In this document: positions 46,301 through 61,300 of the stretch, one piece after another
Layout: each line of letters opens with the position of its first letter
How positions within the stretch are numbered: position 1 is the stretch's first letter
Source of the DNA: Ricordea florida
Taxonomy: Eukaryota; Cnidaria; Anthozoa; Corallimorpharia; Ricordeidae
Direction of reading: 5' to 3'
Assembly (NCBI GenBank): GCA_949710005.1
Contig: OX453273.1
Span: 3,778,706-3,842,705, forward strand
DNA: 64,000 nt
Made by a program: the position numbers and the translations under genes
Notes under the pieces: model-generated
Databases searched by the model: none
What the model was told of the DNA's origin: nothing
What the model saw: the letters and a program-made list of their open reading frames with translations, nothing else

Positions 46301-48190
46301 GGGGTACTTCCCTATAAAAGTGACAGCGGTGCTTCACGGAAATTTCGGGAACACTACTTAAAGGTAGCAGAATCTTGTTTCATGGACGTGTCCCAAATTA
46401 CTTTCCACCCCTAAGAGGTACGAATTCAACAGCAATATATTATATAACTGGCACTACAAGTTTTAATAATAACAAAAACAACTTTCGAACACTTTCTTCT
46501 CAAAGACGTTTTGAAAGAATTAGGCGATAACCTTACTGCAGGCCCCTAAAAGGTACTGAGACAACTCTGCCAGCAGTCATTTTAGGTTTTAGCACGCTAA
46601 GCGGTACCAATCTACGAATTTAAACCCCTAAAAGGTACGCAGGACCCCCCCGTCACTTTTATATCGGACTTCCCCCCGGGGGTTTAGCGACCCCAAGGGC
46701 GCGTTTCTTGAAATTCCCGAGACTCACTAACTCAAACTGTAGTTTGGTAACAAAGACGTTTCTGCCTTAAAAATATTTATCTATTAAACCTGTTACTTTA
46801 AAAATAAGCAAATAAGTATAGTCTTTTACAGTGGCACATACACCGATTCCTAATGAGGTATTGGTTTTTGTGGAGGGAGGAAAACCGTAGAACCCGGAGA
46901 AAAACCTCGTGACATGAGAGGGCCAACAATAAAGTCACTGTAGTTAGTGAGTTCCTCGCATTTTTGAGATCGTTTTTTCAGTACCAAACATATTTCGGAC
47001 CTTTAGAGAAATGCATACCAGAACAGTAGAAGATAGTAAGAAAAAGCAAAACAGAACTGTTCCTGTAACGGTATGACACATAAACACTTTCAAATGAGAA
47101 CACATGCACGTGTGAACTCGTTCACTTAAGATGGGTTTTCACAAATATTAGTTTTGTGAGTTCTCTAGTGTCTTCTGTAACATTCAAACGTTTCCCGCTT
47201 CTAATTGAGCGACAAAATAGGTATAGAAACAATTGTCGTACCATCCATCTTTGCTAACGTTTGAGCGAATACATCTTTTCCTCCCTCCGGCTGGTCCCCA
47301 GTCTCACTGATCCCTGAATCATTCCCGCTTTCACCTGGCTGCGAGGCGGCTTCACCTGCTTTCTCAGTTTCCTCCTAAGTATAACATAATCACGTGAAAA
47401 ACTACCATTATCCTCTATAAGCTGTGCGTCTATGGGAAATTGAAACATACAACAAACAATTTGATAATGTAAGTAATCATAACTTATAACAAAATTCTCA
47501 AATCTAATTGGCTATCAACTGCCCTCATTTCAGCCTTAATTGGACAGGTAAATAGGAGAGTAAGCGTCAAGCCTGAATAGTTGGACAGTTCGCGCCATCA
47601 CGCGCGCGCTTAAATAGCATTTTTTCCCAATGCTAGCAAAAAAAATCTTGGAATTATATGTGTTTTGATTTAAAAAAAAGTTTATATGTCACAAATTTTG
47701 TTAAAGTTATGTTTAATTAACAGTTATTCGCCTCAGGCTCAGTGATTACTTCAAAAAAAATGGAAAGAAAACGCATTGTACAACACGAAAAAAAATTATT
47801 TCATCAAAAGCGCGCGAACTACTGGCAGCCATTTTGTTCGTCGAGGTGATTATCAGCTGAAAAGACAGCGAACCAATCAGAGCGCGCGATTTCGTATAAT
47901 CACCTGAGTATTTCTACCAATATATAAAAAGACTTCGTGTCGTCCAATTCGGTCTGCAATCATACTCGTGATTAAACAAATCGGACTCAGGTTACGCGGT
48001 CGTCCGATTTTGTTAATCACTCGTATGATTACAGACCGAATTGGACTCCACTCGGGCCTATAACCATTACCAATCATAAAAATTACAATTTCCTCGATTT
48101 TGGTTAAAAAAAATCATATTTTCCACTGACTAATTCACTTGCCAAATTGTTATCGGACGGTTTGTTATAGGAGAGTTCAATAAGCCAATC

Positions 48191-48221
<31 letters not shown>

Positions 48222-49303
48222 TACCTCCTTGGTTTCAATCACCATAGAAACAGTATACAGACTCCTAAATTGGGGCTTTCTTCAAAATGTAAATTTTTTT
48301 CTCTTGCACAATGACAATATTTTCTTTCATAACTTGAATTTGGCTCTTCTTTTCTCGGAAATTGTAATTTTTATGATTAATTGGTAATAAGAGTGATAAA
48401 AAGTAACTCTCGCTCCGCGGTCGTATGATTTTGTTATCTCTCGTATCATAGTATGATTACAGGTTGAATTGGACTCCATTCAGTTCTATTACCATTACTT
48501 AAACCACTGTAAGATGTTAAGGGAGTTCCATCCTTAAGGTGGTGCAACTTACATCATCAACTCGTTTGGTAATCCACTTGTTTTAAAATTATAACCGTGG
48601 TACAGTTGATCAAATACTTCGCCTATTTAATAGTTTACTAATATACGTTGCTAATATATAAAATTGTTGTTCCACTAAAACAAGTGAAGTTTTCTGACGT
48701 CCGTGCTTTAACTCATGTCTCAAAATTAACAAATTGTAAAACCTGGCTTTCATAAACTTTCCGCCATGTTTTACAATAACATTAGCACGTATTTACTAAA
48801 CCTCCCTACAATTTTTAACTGACAATGAGTATACTTTTTTTGCAGTAAAAAAAAAAATAAAAAAACACTACCACGAAGAAAAAGGAATAAAAAAGTCGCA
48901 ATATCAAGAGATTTCTCACCTGTTCTCCAGGACGAGACACTTTAAGTTGAATTTGTATTTCTCCAGATTCAACTTCTTGCAGCTTTAACCAGTGAGGCAC
49001 TCCTTTCTGATGAATACATACGAGAGTTAATTGTCTGAATATTTAATTAACCTATTCTGGGAAGCAAGGTTGGCGCAGCAGCAAAAGCACTTGTCTTCCA
49101 CCTTTGTGACCCGGGTTCCATTCCCGCCGTCTCTTTTGGTTGAGTTTGATGTGGGTTCTCTCCTTGCTCCGGGGGTCTTCCCCCAGGCTCTCCGGTTTTA
49201 ATTCTTCCATAAAAACCAACACCTCCAAATTCCAACTCCATCTGGATTCAAGGGCCACAGGCTTATCAGCCTTAACTGTTATGTGCTATCCTCGTTTAAT
49301 AAA

Positions 49304-49363
<60 letters not shown>

Positions 49364-52300
49364 TTTATTGTAAAGAGACTAAAGGAAATATTAAAAGTTC
49401 AAAACGTCCTTATGCCATATGCATCTTTATGGTCCATCAGCTTTTAAAATTTGTTTGTAATAGTAATCATACGGTTTCGAGTTCAATTTGGAATTAATTT
49501 GCACGGGTGAGCTTTTTGCAAAACTCACAAGTGCCAATTGATTCCAAATTGAACGAGAAAATTGAACATGAAAAAAGTATTGGCCAGAGTAAATCTTTCT
49601 TGATTTAATGTAGCCATTTTTTCTCAATCGAAAAAACTTTTTTCAAAGTTCCCGCTGAAAATTTTCGTCATCATTTTACGTGATATCACTGGCTTAATAA
49701 ATTTCCTATTGTCTTTCAGCCAATCAAAATCCGGAATTTTGATGTGTTATTTGCACTTGTATTGCACTTTTTGCGCTGGTGTTTCACTTGAACTGCAGTG
49801 CTCCCAGCCAATCAGAATCGAAGAATTATTTTCATGTATGTTATTAAGCACATGAATCGTTTTGTAATTCCACAGTTTTAGGAAATAATCCATTTTTGAT
49901 TAAGAAATATAATTATTATTATAATTATTATTATTGTTATTATTATTAATCAGAAATAGCGCTTTAATTTCATTAAAAACTACTCAGTAAACGGATAACC
50001 TTTCGGGATTCCAAGCACCTCCTCATAACCTGTGATTCTCTTTCACCTTTACATGACACGCCCATTTTGTTCTCACCGCTGCAGGCATTATTTGCTTTTT
50101 TTCTATAATGTTCTACTGTTTTGCTGACCAATGAAACGAAACATTTTAATGGCTGCGTACCGCCCAAACGTGTTTCACTGATTGATCGGTTTAAGCTTAT
50201 CATAAAAGGGAAAAACTTCAATCTGAGTCAGTTAGCAAGTGACCAAAGAGTGTTCCGCTGTTTTGCTGACCAATGTTACGGAACATTTCAAGAGTTGCCA
50301 ACCAGCTGGACGTCTTTCACTGATTGGTCGTTTGAAGCATAAAGTACAGGAAAATAAAGCCAGTCTGGCTTTTTACGGTGATTATATTTACTAAAATCGC
50401 AGGAAAGCAAACAGCTCCTGCTGAAGCAAAAAACTGAACGCTTAACGGAAGCTTGTGCCTGGTTCGCTTGCGAGTGTCTCCGCCATCCCCCTCAGGCCTC
50501 AATTGCCCAACGCTTTACATGTAACCGTGAATCGAGCTCATCGCCCTGGTGAAGCACAGATCACAGTCACCGACAATGCAAGTTAGTCCAAGCAAAACAA
50601 GTTAGAGGTTTTTGGCATGAAAAAATAGGATTTTTACTTATGTGGTGATTGTGCAATGATGGAGTGGACAAAATTGTGGAATATTTCCCAAGTAATGCAA
50701 GCACGGCAAGGTTTGGCAATTTCTAATATTATGAGAAAAAGTTAAGGAACCATCGCAAACCTTTGCAGCTTCCTTTATATCGTCGACAGTCAACGAAACT
50801 GTCCCCATGAAATCATTTTGAAACACGTCCTTGTCAAACACATCCTAAAAGTGAAAACATGGATTAAATGACTTTTTAGAAAAACACACTCTTTGTCATG
50901 TTATCAGTTTATGGCGACACGAATGCCACATCTTACTGGCTCGCGGCAAGCAAGTTTGCGTGTAAAGCCTTTGACGTAGCGGAACGAATTTTAGGCTCTT
51001 CAAAAGGCAAGGGTGTGTCTTTTTTTTTCATATCACTCTATACGTATTATTCACGCTGCAGCTGTACTGTTCCGTTCATTGAAAACATCAAAGATTTGCA
51101 TGTGTATTATACCCTAAATAATTCAGCCACAACATGCATAATGAAGTATGGACAAGGTAAAATGGAAAGCTAAAGTCATCACCGATTAATTTATCCTCTT
51201 CAGTTATAATGTAGATCTAGTTAGCGTTAGATTTGTTGTCAATGTTGTTTTATTTCCTTCGTTTTACGTCAGCTGAGTTGAATAAATCATATTACCCCGA
51301 TGAGCCGAAATCTAGCCGAGGATATCGATGAGCCGAAATCTAGCCGCGCAAAGTTGTAACGCACCAGTGAAAACTTGTCTCCTTCTTGTGGCATTGCAAT
51401 GGACACTGACTCGTTCCAAACTGGCGCCAAAGTCTCGTAAGCCACGTTGGTTTTGAATTTCTTCGCGTTGTTAACCCTCACAACACAGAAAGGATCGCTC
51501 AAACCTGCAACGAAAACCAGTTCAGTTTGTAACACAAAAATATTGCAATGATGTGCACATTATCTTCTGTGTTTTGTCCCGAATAGGAAACACTAATAAA
51601 ATATACTGAACTGAGGTGATGTAGTATGAAGTTAATAAAAATGCGCACCCTCGTATAGTCTTTGCTGGAAGTCAACAGCATCTACCCGTGGAAAGCTAAA
51701 TAACGACAAACCAGAATAATTCTTTGCCACATAGCCGTTAAATGGTTTGCAAAGAAATGCCATATAAGGGTAAATAGCCACAGAGATGAACTGGTAAAAG
51801 GGTTTGGGCTGCTTGCTTTATTGCGCATGTCATGTTTATTGGACGACTCACCGTTGCTGTCCATGGCAACCATGTCTTTACCTTGAAGCAACGTTATCAC
51901 CAAAACACCTCGTTCTGCAGCAAAAAAAGACATTATTTTATCAAAGCTTCATTTAAGTTTATTGAACAGTGAACCTATTATAATGGCATTGCTCCCATGA
52001 GTCTCCAAACGCTCAGTGGTTGAGCGCCCGAATTTGCAATCGGAAGGTCATAGGTTCGACTCCATTAAGAGAAATCGGGCATCCATTTTTCGACTTTTTC
52101 CTATGACAGTGCTGAAAAATACATCTTCCAAAATTTACCAGGCTCAACATCTACAGTCTTCAATATTTCAAAACCAAAGTCAATCAAGTTTGATAAACTT
52201 TTTCGTGCCTTCTTGTCTCTCCAAAGTAACAAAGTTTGTTATTTTAGTTAAATTGTTTTCGTTGTTGTTTTTACTGAGATTACAGAGTAAAATCCTTTCA

Positions 52301-55300
52301 AATACTTCAGACGTTTCTGGAGACCGCCTGATGGTTTCAAGGGTTATGCAAATGCACCAATTGATACTTGAGAAAGGAAATCTCCAAATCAAATAAAGAA
52401 TTCCACAACCCATTCCACCTCCCATTCCACCAAAAGCATGATGTCACCTTTGATCAGTGCCATCTCCTCTACTTGTCGTTTTATCTTCATGCTACTTTTC
52501 ATCGTGTGCTTCTTGGCGTTTTCCTGGGAAACAAAGGTAAGAAAGTACAATGCGACGCAATGTGGCAACATGACACATCAATACATACATTTCAATATAT
52601 TTCTTAAGAAATAGAATTCATCTACTTTATACTTTGTTTGTGACAGGTTGATACAAACTAGGATGTATTTGGAAGAATTCGAGAACAAACACGAGACCGA
52701 TGGTAGAGCGTTTGTATAAACCTGTACAAGCACAGAAGATGTACACTAATTGAGGAATTGTAACCTATATAGCACATGATACCATCTATTGCTTCAGAAA
52801 ATTAGGCCAAAAAAACGGAGGGCTCAACTCTTCAATAAGTGAACTCTCTTCTGCAAACCACTGTACCTTGCGCTGTAAATTTAAGAATAGCAGTCGTCTT
52901 AACTTACATTTATGTCGTCTATGTCCTCACCATCCATCACTCCCTCAGGAACTGGCTCTTTCTCTAAAAAGCAAAAAAGGTCAATACAACAAAGTTTAGG
53001 TCCTCCCCTCTCAGTAAAGTTGTTAATTGGTAACTGCAGGCAAACTCAGAACAACAAAAAAGCTTTCTTACAGTCTAACTTGGCCTAGGCCCCCGCCCAG
53101 AGACATGCCTATCTTGCGTGGCAGGCGTTTGAAAGGGAAGGGAAAGGGAGTTGAGAGCGCGAAACGCGAGGGACGCGCGAGGAGGAAAAGAGGCGTTTCT
53201 TGCCTTTGTCACGCGCCTAAAGTTCTCCTTTTCCTGGGCGCGAGTCACTCTGACTCATTCTTCACTCTTCCGTTACGAAAGATGTTACGAAAGATGGGAA
53301 AGGGAGAATGAGGCCTTGGGATTCCTTTAGCTTCTTATTGAACAGGCAACTGCGATCCTGAACTACTCATGCTAGGATTGAATCAGTTCATATATTTAAT
53401 TAAGATTTTAGCCATTAAAGTTCAAGTAAATAACTGAAAATTAAATCGCAGTCTTTTACCTGACTTACTGACGGATTCAATAGGCTGGAATACCGCTGAA
53501 ACAGTCAGGGTGCCTGCATTCATGATGGAGTCATCCGAGCGTTTCTTTCCAAACACTTTGTATTTTACGTCGATCTTCTGCTTGATGACTGCGGGCTCGT
53601 CCTATTATAAAACAAATGAAAACGTGACGTGATCAGGACATATCGGTCTCTTATTGGCTGTAAAAAGGAATATCATAACAAGTATTACCAGGGTCATTTC
53701 AAGGTTGCACGATCCCATGAAATCGTCTGATTGTCCCTGCCAGTTGACATCACGGTCATACACCAGAAACGACAGTGTTGTCTGAGAAAGAAATGACGTT
53801 TAATTTATGGCGTGCACGTTGTTTGAGGGTGGGTGACTCAGTCGGGTGGTGACTCTTACAGCTAACGGTTCATATTTTGGTTATTTTGCGTACGACTATT
53901 GTAAGGAGCGCGTTTCTGAGGAATGTCTGAATAAATGATGAATTTAAATTCACACAGTTGGATGTAACGCTACGGCTTGCTAGAACAGCGAAAATGAGCA
54001 CATGATTGACACCTGGTTTCTTCTCAGCTTGCCAATCTTTTGATCTCGTATCCTCAACGGAAACGAAAGAGACAGATCGAAATAGCAGATAGGTGGTGAA
54101 AGGAAAAACAAGGGAAAGTGTTTGTGTCTGAGGCAGCAGAAAGTTTGAGATAAGCAAGTTTGACATTGCGAGGTTCGACTGTAGTGGCCAATTACATCCT
54201 ATAATTTTGAAGAAATGACGTTTAGAACTGAGTTCCGTGTACATCAGAATTCTTTGTTATCTGGTGCGTATCTTAGCAACTCAAAAATGATTCTTACTTT
54301 GGTGAAGTCTTTGACAGGAAACTCTACTACTGAATCCCAAACTGGGTTCACGCTACCTGATACATGGGGCGTGGTCCTGACCTGGATGATATCAAAGTCC
54401 ATTAGCTAGACATTATAACAATAATACTACTAATGATAATAATACTTTATCGAATCTGGCGAAAAATTGTCCGTACGCCTATGTCCATAATAAAGTGGTC
54501 ACCTTCTCCTTATTGGCCGTCACAATACAGTAGGGGTCACTATAACCGTCGTCATCTAATGCCAAGAGTTTATCACCACTATGCACGACCACTAGAAGGA
54601 GACCTGACACTAGAAAGAAATATAACAACCGATTTAAGTATTTACATAAGGTAAATAGGTATAAAAATATATGTATAAATCTGAAACACGAAATTAAACA
54701 AACACTATTGCAGTGCCGCTAAAGCAATGAGGCCATGTAAAGGACAATTCTGGTCACATTTAGTCTGGTCACTTTTCCCATGCCATATATATCGGTTAGA
54801 GTTACGGCAAGGTAAATACATCACGACTGAAAAGAGTCCTACAAAAAAAAATTAAAAAAAAAAGACGAGAAGAGAGCAGAACGAGAATTGGTATAACCAA
54901 GCGTATTTTTGGTGACCTATCATAACTTGTGGAAAATGGAATCTCCTGCAAAAAAATAGAACAGGGGCCGCGAACGCAGGTTTTTCTTGAGCGAGGGTGT
55001 ATCTCTATGGAATGATGTGACTGACACGTGATGTAAACAAATTCTAAAAGCAAGAAACGACGAACAAGACTCGTGTTTCACCTCTTCAACAATTTTCTAC
55101 ATATAATTTTTTCGCAGAATATATTACAAAGCCGCAGGTCAGTTCAATGGGGGAGGGTGGGGCGCACCCCCTGCACCACTCCCCTAGATCAGCTCCTATG
55201 TCATTGTTAAACGGCCCCTGCCAGGCTGTCCAGTAGGCTACGAATCTAGACGTGTTCCTTGTCAAGGTTTTGTTTGTTCAACTCAAAGACAAGGAATAAA

Positions 55301-58300
55301 CGAACCTCAACCAGGCACACTTACCAGGCACACTTCATAAATCGTAAACTTTGTAGCATGTTTTCGACACGTTTCTATGGGGTTGTACCAACTGGTCACA
55401 GATTGTTGCCAGGTAAAACTCCGTCTCCAACTGCGCATGTGCAGGTAACAATGTTTTGACCGAACTTGTTATTCTATCAATATTTATCAGTATTGTTAAT
55501 ATATCAAGTAGTATTTAACATTTAATAACTGGTCACGAGGCGAACAGTGAATTTTGTTTCCCAAGAATCTCAAGATTCGAGGGAAACAAAAATAACTGTT
55601 CCCCATGCAAGGGACCAGTCTTTAAGTGATTTGTTATATAGCAAAACAAAACACTCTGATCATGTGCACCAGCGGCCAGCATTTCGCGGATAAAAGTGAA
55701 CTGTTTTCCGTTCGACATCATAGTTTTCGCAATGTTACCCGCTCATATGCATGGCATTTGGGGGTAAACAGTTTCATTGTCATGAATGGGCGCGCTGTAG
55801 CGAGAAAACGCCAGCCTGTAACAATATTATTTATTCTATCGTTACTTATCACAACTGAACCTATTATCAGCTGCATATTAGCGTTTCGCCGAGCTGGTAA
55901 ATCAGGTTAAATTTGTTTTGTTTTTAGTTCTATTCAGTAGGTCACCTTGATCAGCGGCCTTCTCGTATTTCTCAAAAAACTCGTCCGTCTCCGTGCGGCT
56001 GTTGACTTCATAAGCTTTCAGCGACGTGTATTCCAATGTGACTTCAAGTCGCGATCCCTTGACTCCTTCTTTACTCAGTGTTGTCTCGCTAGAGGTTCAT
56101 GAACAGGTAAAAAGAACGTGAGACAAACTCAACACGGTCAAATTTGATAATGCAAGAGTGATTATCAACACTGATAATGCAAGAGCAATTTACAAAACAA
56201 ATTAAATTAAGATGTCGCGAGGAAGCCTACAATCTTGGCGGAAAGCCCTGGGACGGTAGACGTTATTTTAGACGCTTTCAGGATCCCGTCAATAGTAGCG
56301 CTCCTCTCCCCCCTGTTACCTTTGAGGATCCTAAAGGGGTGCGGGGGGGGGGTACGTACCAATCCCATTTCCCAGCCCATTTGTTTTTCGAAATCCCACT
56401 TCCCAGTGCTCAAATTCCATTCCCACTGGCAGAATTCGAAAAAAAAAAATCCCATTCCCAGCGACCGAATCTCAGTTCCAGTGGCTTCAAATCCCATTTT
56501 CACAGGGCAAAACCCAGCCAATGCCAATTCTCATTTTACCCCTTCAGGACCCTTACTTTTGGATCGGGCGTTTTGACAGACTTAGCTAGTTATTTTTACA
56601 AACACGTTGTTCTCGACACTTCGCCTTATAACAGCTTTCATAATTTTGTAATACTAATTCATGTTATTGCAAATAGGTCGACGAGGTCGGGTGGATTTGT
56701 TACAAACAGATTTTTTGAAAGACCACTAAGCTCCTTGTAGTGTGCGACGACATGAGCGAGTGCTGAAAGGCATTATGGGATTGCAAACTGATTGTGCTGA
56801 AAAACGGCCCGTACAAAGGTAACTACGGGAAAATAAAATATGGAGGAGAGTTTTCTATTTTACAGAGCTTGCTCGGCAGCTACATAGCTTCTGCCAAAAT
56901 GTGTGAACCTCGGCGAACACATCATAGATCCGTGCGAAAAGCGTTTCAAAAATAACTAGGTTTGTCAAAACGCCCCGTGAAGAATATAAAAGAGAAGAAC
57001 GCTCCTAGTGATGCATGTGCTCCTTATGTTTTATGATATATTTCACCCGCTCCCCCATCTGCAATGTTGATGTCATGTTCTCATCCTGTCAGGGATAATT
57101 TTCAACACTGCATGGGAGAGGAGAAGTTGAGATCATCATTTTCGCGGTTTGATCAAAAGGTTTTACTGTAGCGGCTGGATGATAGATATTTTTACTGGTA
57201 ACCCAAGGATTTTCCACCAGAATTGTAGGTGAAACTATGGGCGTTATGTAAAAAAATATATAAGAATAAAAAAAGCAAGATGTGCTGGGTGTAAAGCCAA
57301 ATTACTGTTCAAAGCGTATTATTTCGAGGTAAGGAACCTTTTTCAGTTTATTTTTGAGTGATGTGAGAGACTAGACCTAGTGACACCACTTGTATGGGTA
57401 ATAAAAATTTTCGGGCTTTAAAAGGAAACCGAAAACTATGTGATCAGATTTGTATGGGTAATGAAATGAGTAAATTTTTCACGAGTGCTTATTTACACAA
57501 ATTGCACTCTAAATTATTATATTACTTGTTCATAATATACGTGGAAAACTTTAATGTTAAATTTCTGCGCTCAATTTCAACTTTCTGCACTGTTTGGGAT
57601 TAATTGATGTGCTCTCAGCCAATCAGCGCGTTGAAATTTTTACATGTATATTATTACTTCTAGACTAGCTACGCTCAAGCAAATATCGCCCAAAAGCCAA
57701 AGGGCGCTTACTACCGCGCTTTTTGCTGACGACATTAATTTTCCTCATAGGTTCATTATAATCTGTACATTCATTGTGATTGGCCAGATTAACTAGCTTG
57801 GTTTTGGGTTTACGTCAATCACTTCATGGAGAGCCTCTCCGGGTATCCCAGTGCAACTTACACTTTCTTCCTTTTTTCCAGGCTGAGATTATTAAGGAAC
57901 ATTTTGTACTTTGCAATCGTGTACTTGGTTCCAAAAGCCCGTTTCCCGTGGATCTCGACGTTCAGCTGAAAAAAGAAGAGACATAGAGGATATTACAAGG
58001 TGGCGAGAAGATATGAAGTTTATGTTCGAGTGGCAAGAACAATATCAATAGAAATAGATAATATAGATAATATAATACATATATTATAGATATATAACAC
58101 AATATAGATATTGTTTTGCCACGAGAACATAAAATTAATATCTTCGGGCTAACGTTAATTTTCTTCTTTTCTTCTTACCATAAACAAAAACACATCAAGA
58201 CGTTCGATTGGCAGATTTGTACACAAACTGATATCGTACAAGGCGGGAAATGACGTCATCGATATCCTCATATGGAAATTACTCACCGCCCACCCCCTCA

Positions 58301-61300
58301 CCCCTCTCACCCCCCACCCCTCAACCCCGAAAGAGGCCAATTTAGGTCAGTAATCTGACGCATCAGTTAAAACAAAAGACACATCAGTACAACGATGACA
58401 TTTCTGTGTGCGCAACAGGCTCAGTGATTATGCCGGGCCAATCAACGCGCGATCTAAATCCGCAGTTCTTAACCAATCAGTACGCAGTGTCATTATACCT
58501 TATCGTTAGCTAAGTCGTAGATCAAGAGAGACAGAGACTCTTCGAACGTAGTACCACCCTGAATCTTTTCTGTTGTTTTCTCGTCTTGGTTGCCGACTTG
58601 AAGCGATGTCCAGATTTGGTCATCTGTGGTGGACAAAAAATAATTAAGCGATAGACTACTTTGATAAATGGTGGCCGATTTATTATTCTTTTGTATGTAT
58701 GTTAATTAGACCCACTAACCTCATTTTGGAACAAAATCTTATTGAATTTTTCACTTCCTAGCGAGGCCAGTATGAGAACAAAAGAATGTTTTGTTTGGCC
58801 GCCATTATGAAGGAGATCAATAAACGGCAGTTTCTATGGGTTTACCGGCGTAATAAACCACGCGGGATGTTGGGAGAACACGAAAAGAGTTTGTAAATCA
58901 AGAGCCGCAGACGAGTGGTTTACAAGCTCTTTTTGTTTTATTGTCTCAGATTTACTGTCTCAGAACATCCTCAGTGTTGTTATAATATTTTTATCTGTCG
59001 GCTCCGTCTTTTGAGAATAAGTGAGGCCATTCTTTGTGAGAAAGCTACTGATCAATGCTGTACTATGATGGTGATATCTGTTGCATTATACAGCGTGGCT
59101 CAGACTATTTTGTGAGGATGTCCATACCAGTCTGTTACATTCTTCGGTACTTTTTTACTTTTGACGGTATTGGTGCCAGTATTGGTACGCTTAAATCATG
59201 ATACAAGAAATTCAAAACAACTTTTGACAGAAAAAAATGTGTTTTAAAAACAAACCGCATATCTTTTGAGGCGCTCCACCCTTCAGCGTCACAGTCAACA
59301 AACCATCGGCTAAAAAAAAAGAAAAATACCGCGCTATTTAACAACGCTCTGAAACGAACGGAACAAAAAGGTCACATAAAAGTCAGTTGACGAGCGTAAG
59401 AAGTATCCTTGGACAAGGAAAAAAAATTAAACATGCAGTTCATCATTACAAAGGTAGCTTTCTTTTTTAGTAAAGTTGGCGCACTGGTGTTGCAATGTTT
59501 TAGTTAACGATTATGGTAAGCTGTAAATATGAAATGAAGTATTAGTTAAGTAATCACGTGACCTCTCTTTCTGTATATGATTGCAACCAACTGTATATTC
59601 CATTGGATTATAATACAGCTTTCAATAAGATACCACCCTCAGTATTCTCAATAGTAGACTCAAGAACCTGTACGAAAACGACAGATATACTCTTATCACG
59701 GCCACTTTTTTTAAAAAAAACACTAGTGAGCAGCTCGGATTTAACGTTAAATCCGTGAGCCCCAAAATTAAACATTGCACATTTGCAGGATTTTAGTCAT
59801 TTACTGCACGCAAATCTGTAGGTGTTTTTTGCTGTTCACACCCTAGTTGGAACGTGATTTGTACTCTCTAGCATAGGTATAAAATAAGTTCCTTTACGTA
59901 TCTTGTTCAAACTCCCTGATGGAGTCTGTATGATCAGACGGAACCGGTAGGAGAAAATAAAGCAAGGTGACACGATCCGTTGCTGTGTGCTGCTCACTAG
60001 TATTTCTTAGAAAGAAACGTTTATATAGCTTCTGGAAAGCGCAAAATCTCGTTTTCATTCGTAATGGTGGTTTGATCAGCTCACCGTACGTAGATTTCTT
60101 AGCTGCACTCAACATCTCATCGGGATCGACTGCATGGAGAGGAACCTCTATCCTTCCTGGGTCCACCAGAGCTGTGATGTGCAAGAGATATCACAATTAA
60201 ACGAACTGGCATGAATAAATGCCTTTTGTTATATAAACACTAATGAAAAACCAGGTGAGCTTTCGCACGAAAACACGATATCTTCACACGTGAAAATTAC
60301 ATAACTAAGTTCGAGTTCCATATTCTAGGTTACGTGATTATTTCCTTGGTACAGAATTCTGAACGTCCATTGGCCGTGTTTATACTAGAGACGGATCATC
60401 CCAGACCGAATATTGGCTCGTCTGATAATCCGTTTGTGTTTTGTGTATAAATACGGGCAAGCAGACGGATCATCCGTTCAGGCGAGTAATCGCGATAGTC
60501 CGTCTTGTCAAACGAACTATCGTGGATAACTCGTCGAGACGGATGATCCGTCTGCTTGCCCGTATTTATACACAGGCGGATTATCAGACGAGCTAACGTT
60601 CTTTCCCCAAGCTCGTCCCAGACGGATGATCCGTCTCCAGTATAAATCGGACCATTGATATCTCACGCGTGTGAATTTTCCAGCACGACATTTTGGTGGA
60701 GGCAGAGTAGCGTAGTGGGTAGCGTGTCGGACGTCCGAGCAGGAGGTTTGGAGTTCGAGCCCTGGTGCTGGACTGTGTTGTTTCCTTAGACAAGAAACTT
60801 TACTCCACACTGTCTCTCTCCACCCAGGTGTATAAATGGGTACTGGTGATATAATACTGGGGGTGACCCTGCGATGGACTAGCATCCCATCCAGGGGGGA
60901 GTAATAATACTCCCAGGGGCTTCATGCCATTGAAACCGAGATAAGCTCCGGCCGTGTGGGCCTTTGGCTCGTGTGCGCCTTTACCTTATTTTTTGACAAA
61001 GACATTTTATGGCCCCATTATTGTGATCTCGAGTCGTCAAAAGCATTAGTAAGAACCACTTTTGGCGCAATCAGCGTTATTTATGATTTCAAGTTGTCTT
61101 CATGAGGAGTTTTCTAATCAAAGCAAACTATTGTGATTTCGCGGGCCGTTAAGTGAAGAGCCACTAAATTGGCATTATATATTGCAAAATAAAGAGGACC
61201 GGCATACAAAAATTAAGCTCTAGAATCTGCTTAAAACTGGTGTTTATAATTACAGTTACTTAAAATATCACACACATGCATTAGCAGATTTATTTGCAAT

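Noticed and set aside
52016..52396. 126-codon plus frame
   Set aside because: Begins inside a tRNA-like SINE head (MVERPNLQSEGHRFDS is its translation) and has no domain.
53027..53311. 94-codon plus frame
   Set aside because: Lies in a GC-rich interspersed repeat and is antisense to the SMP-C2 intron; wording is repeat-like.
56177..56740. 187-codon plus frame
   Set aside because: Passes through CCCATTCCCA repeats, no domain, no splice context, overlapped by equally long frames on other strands.
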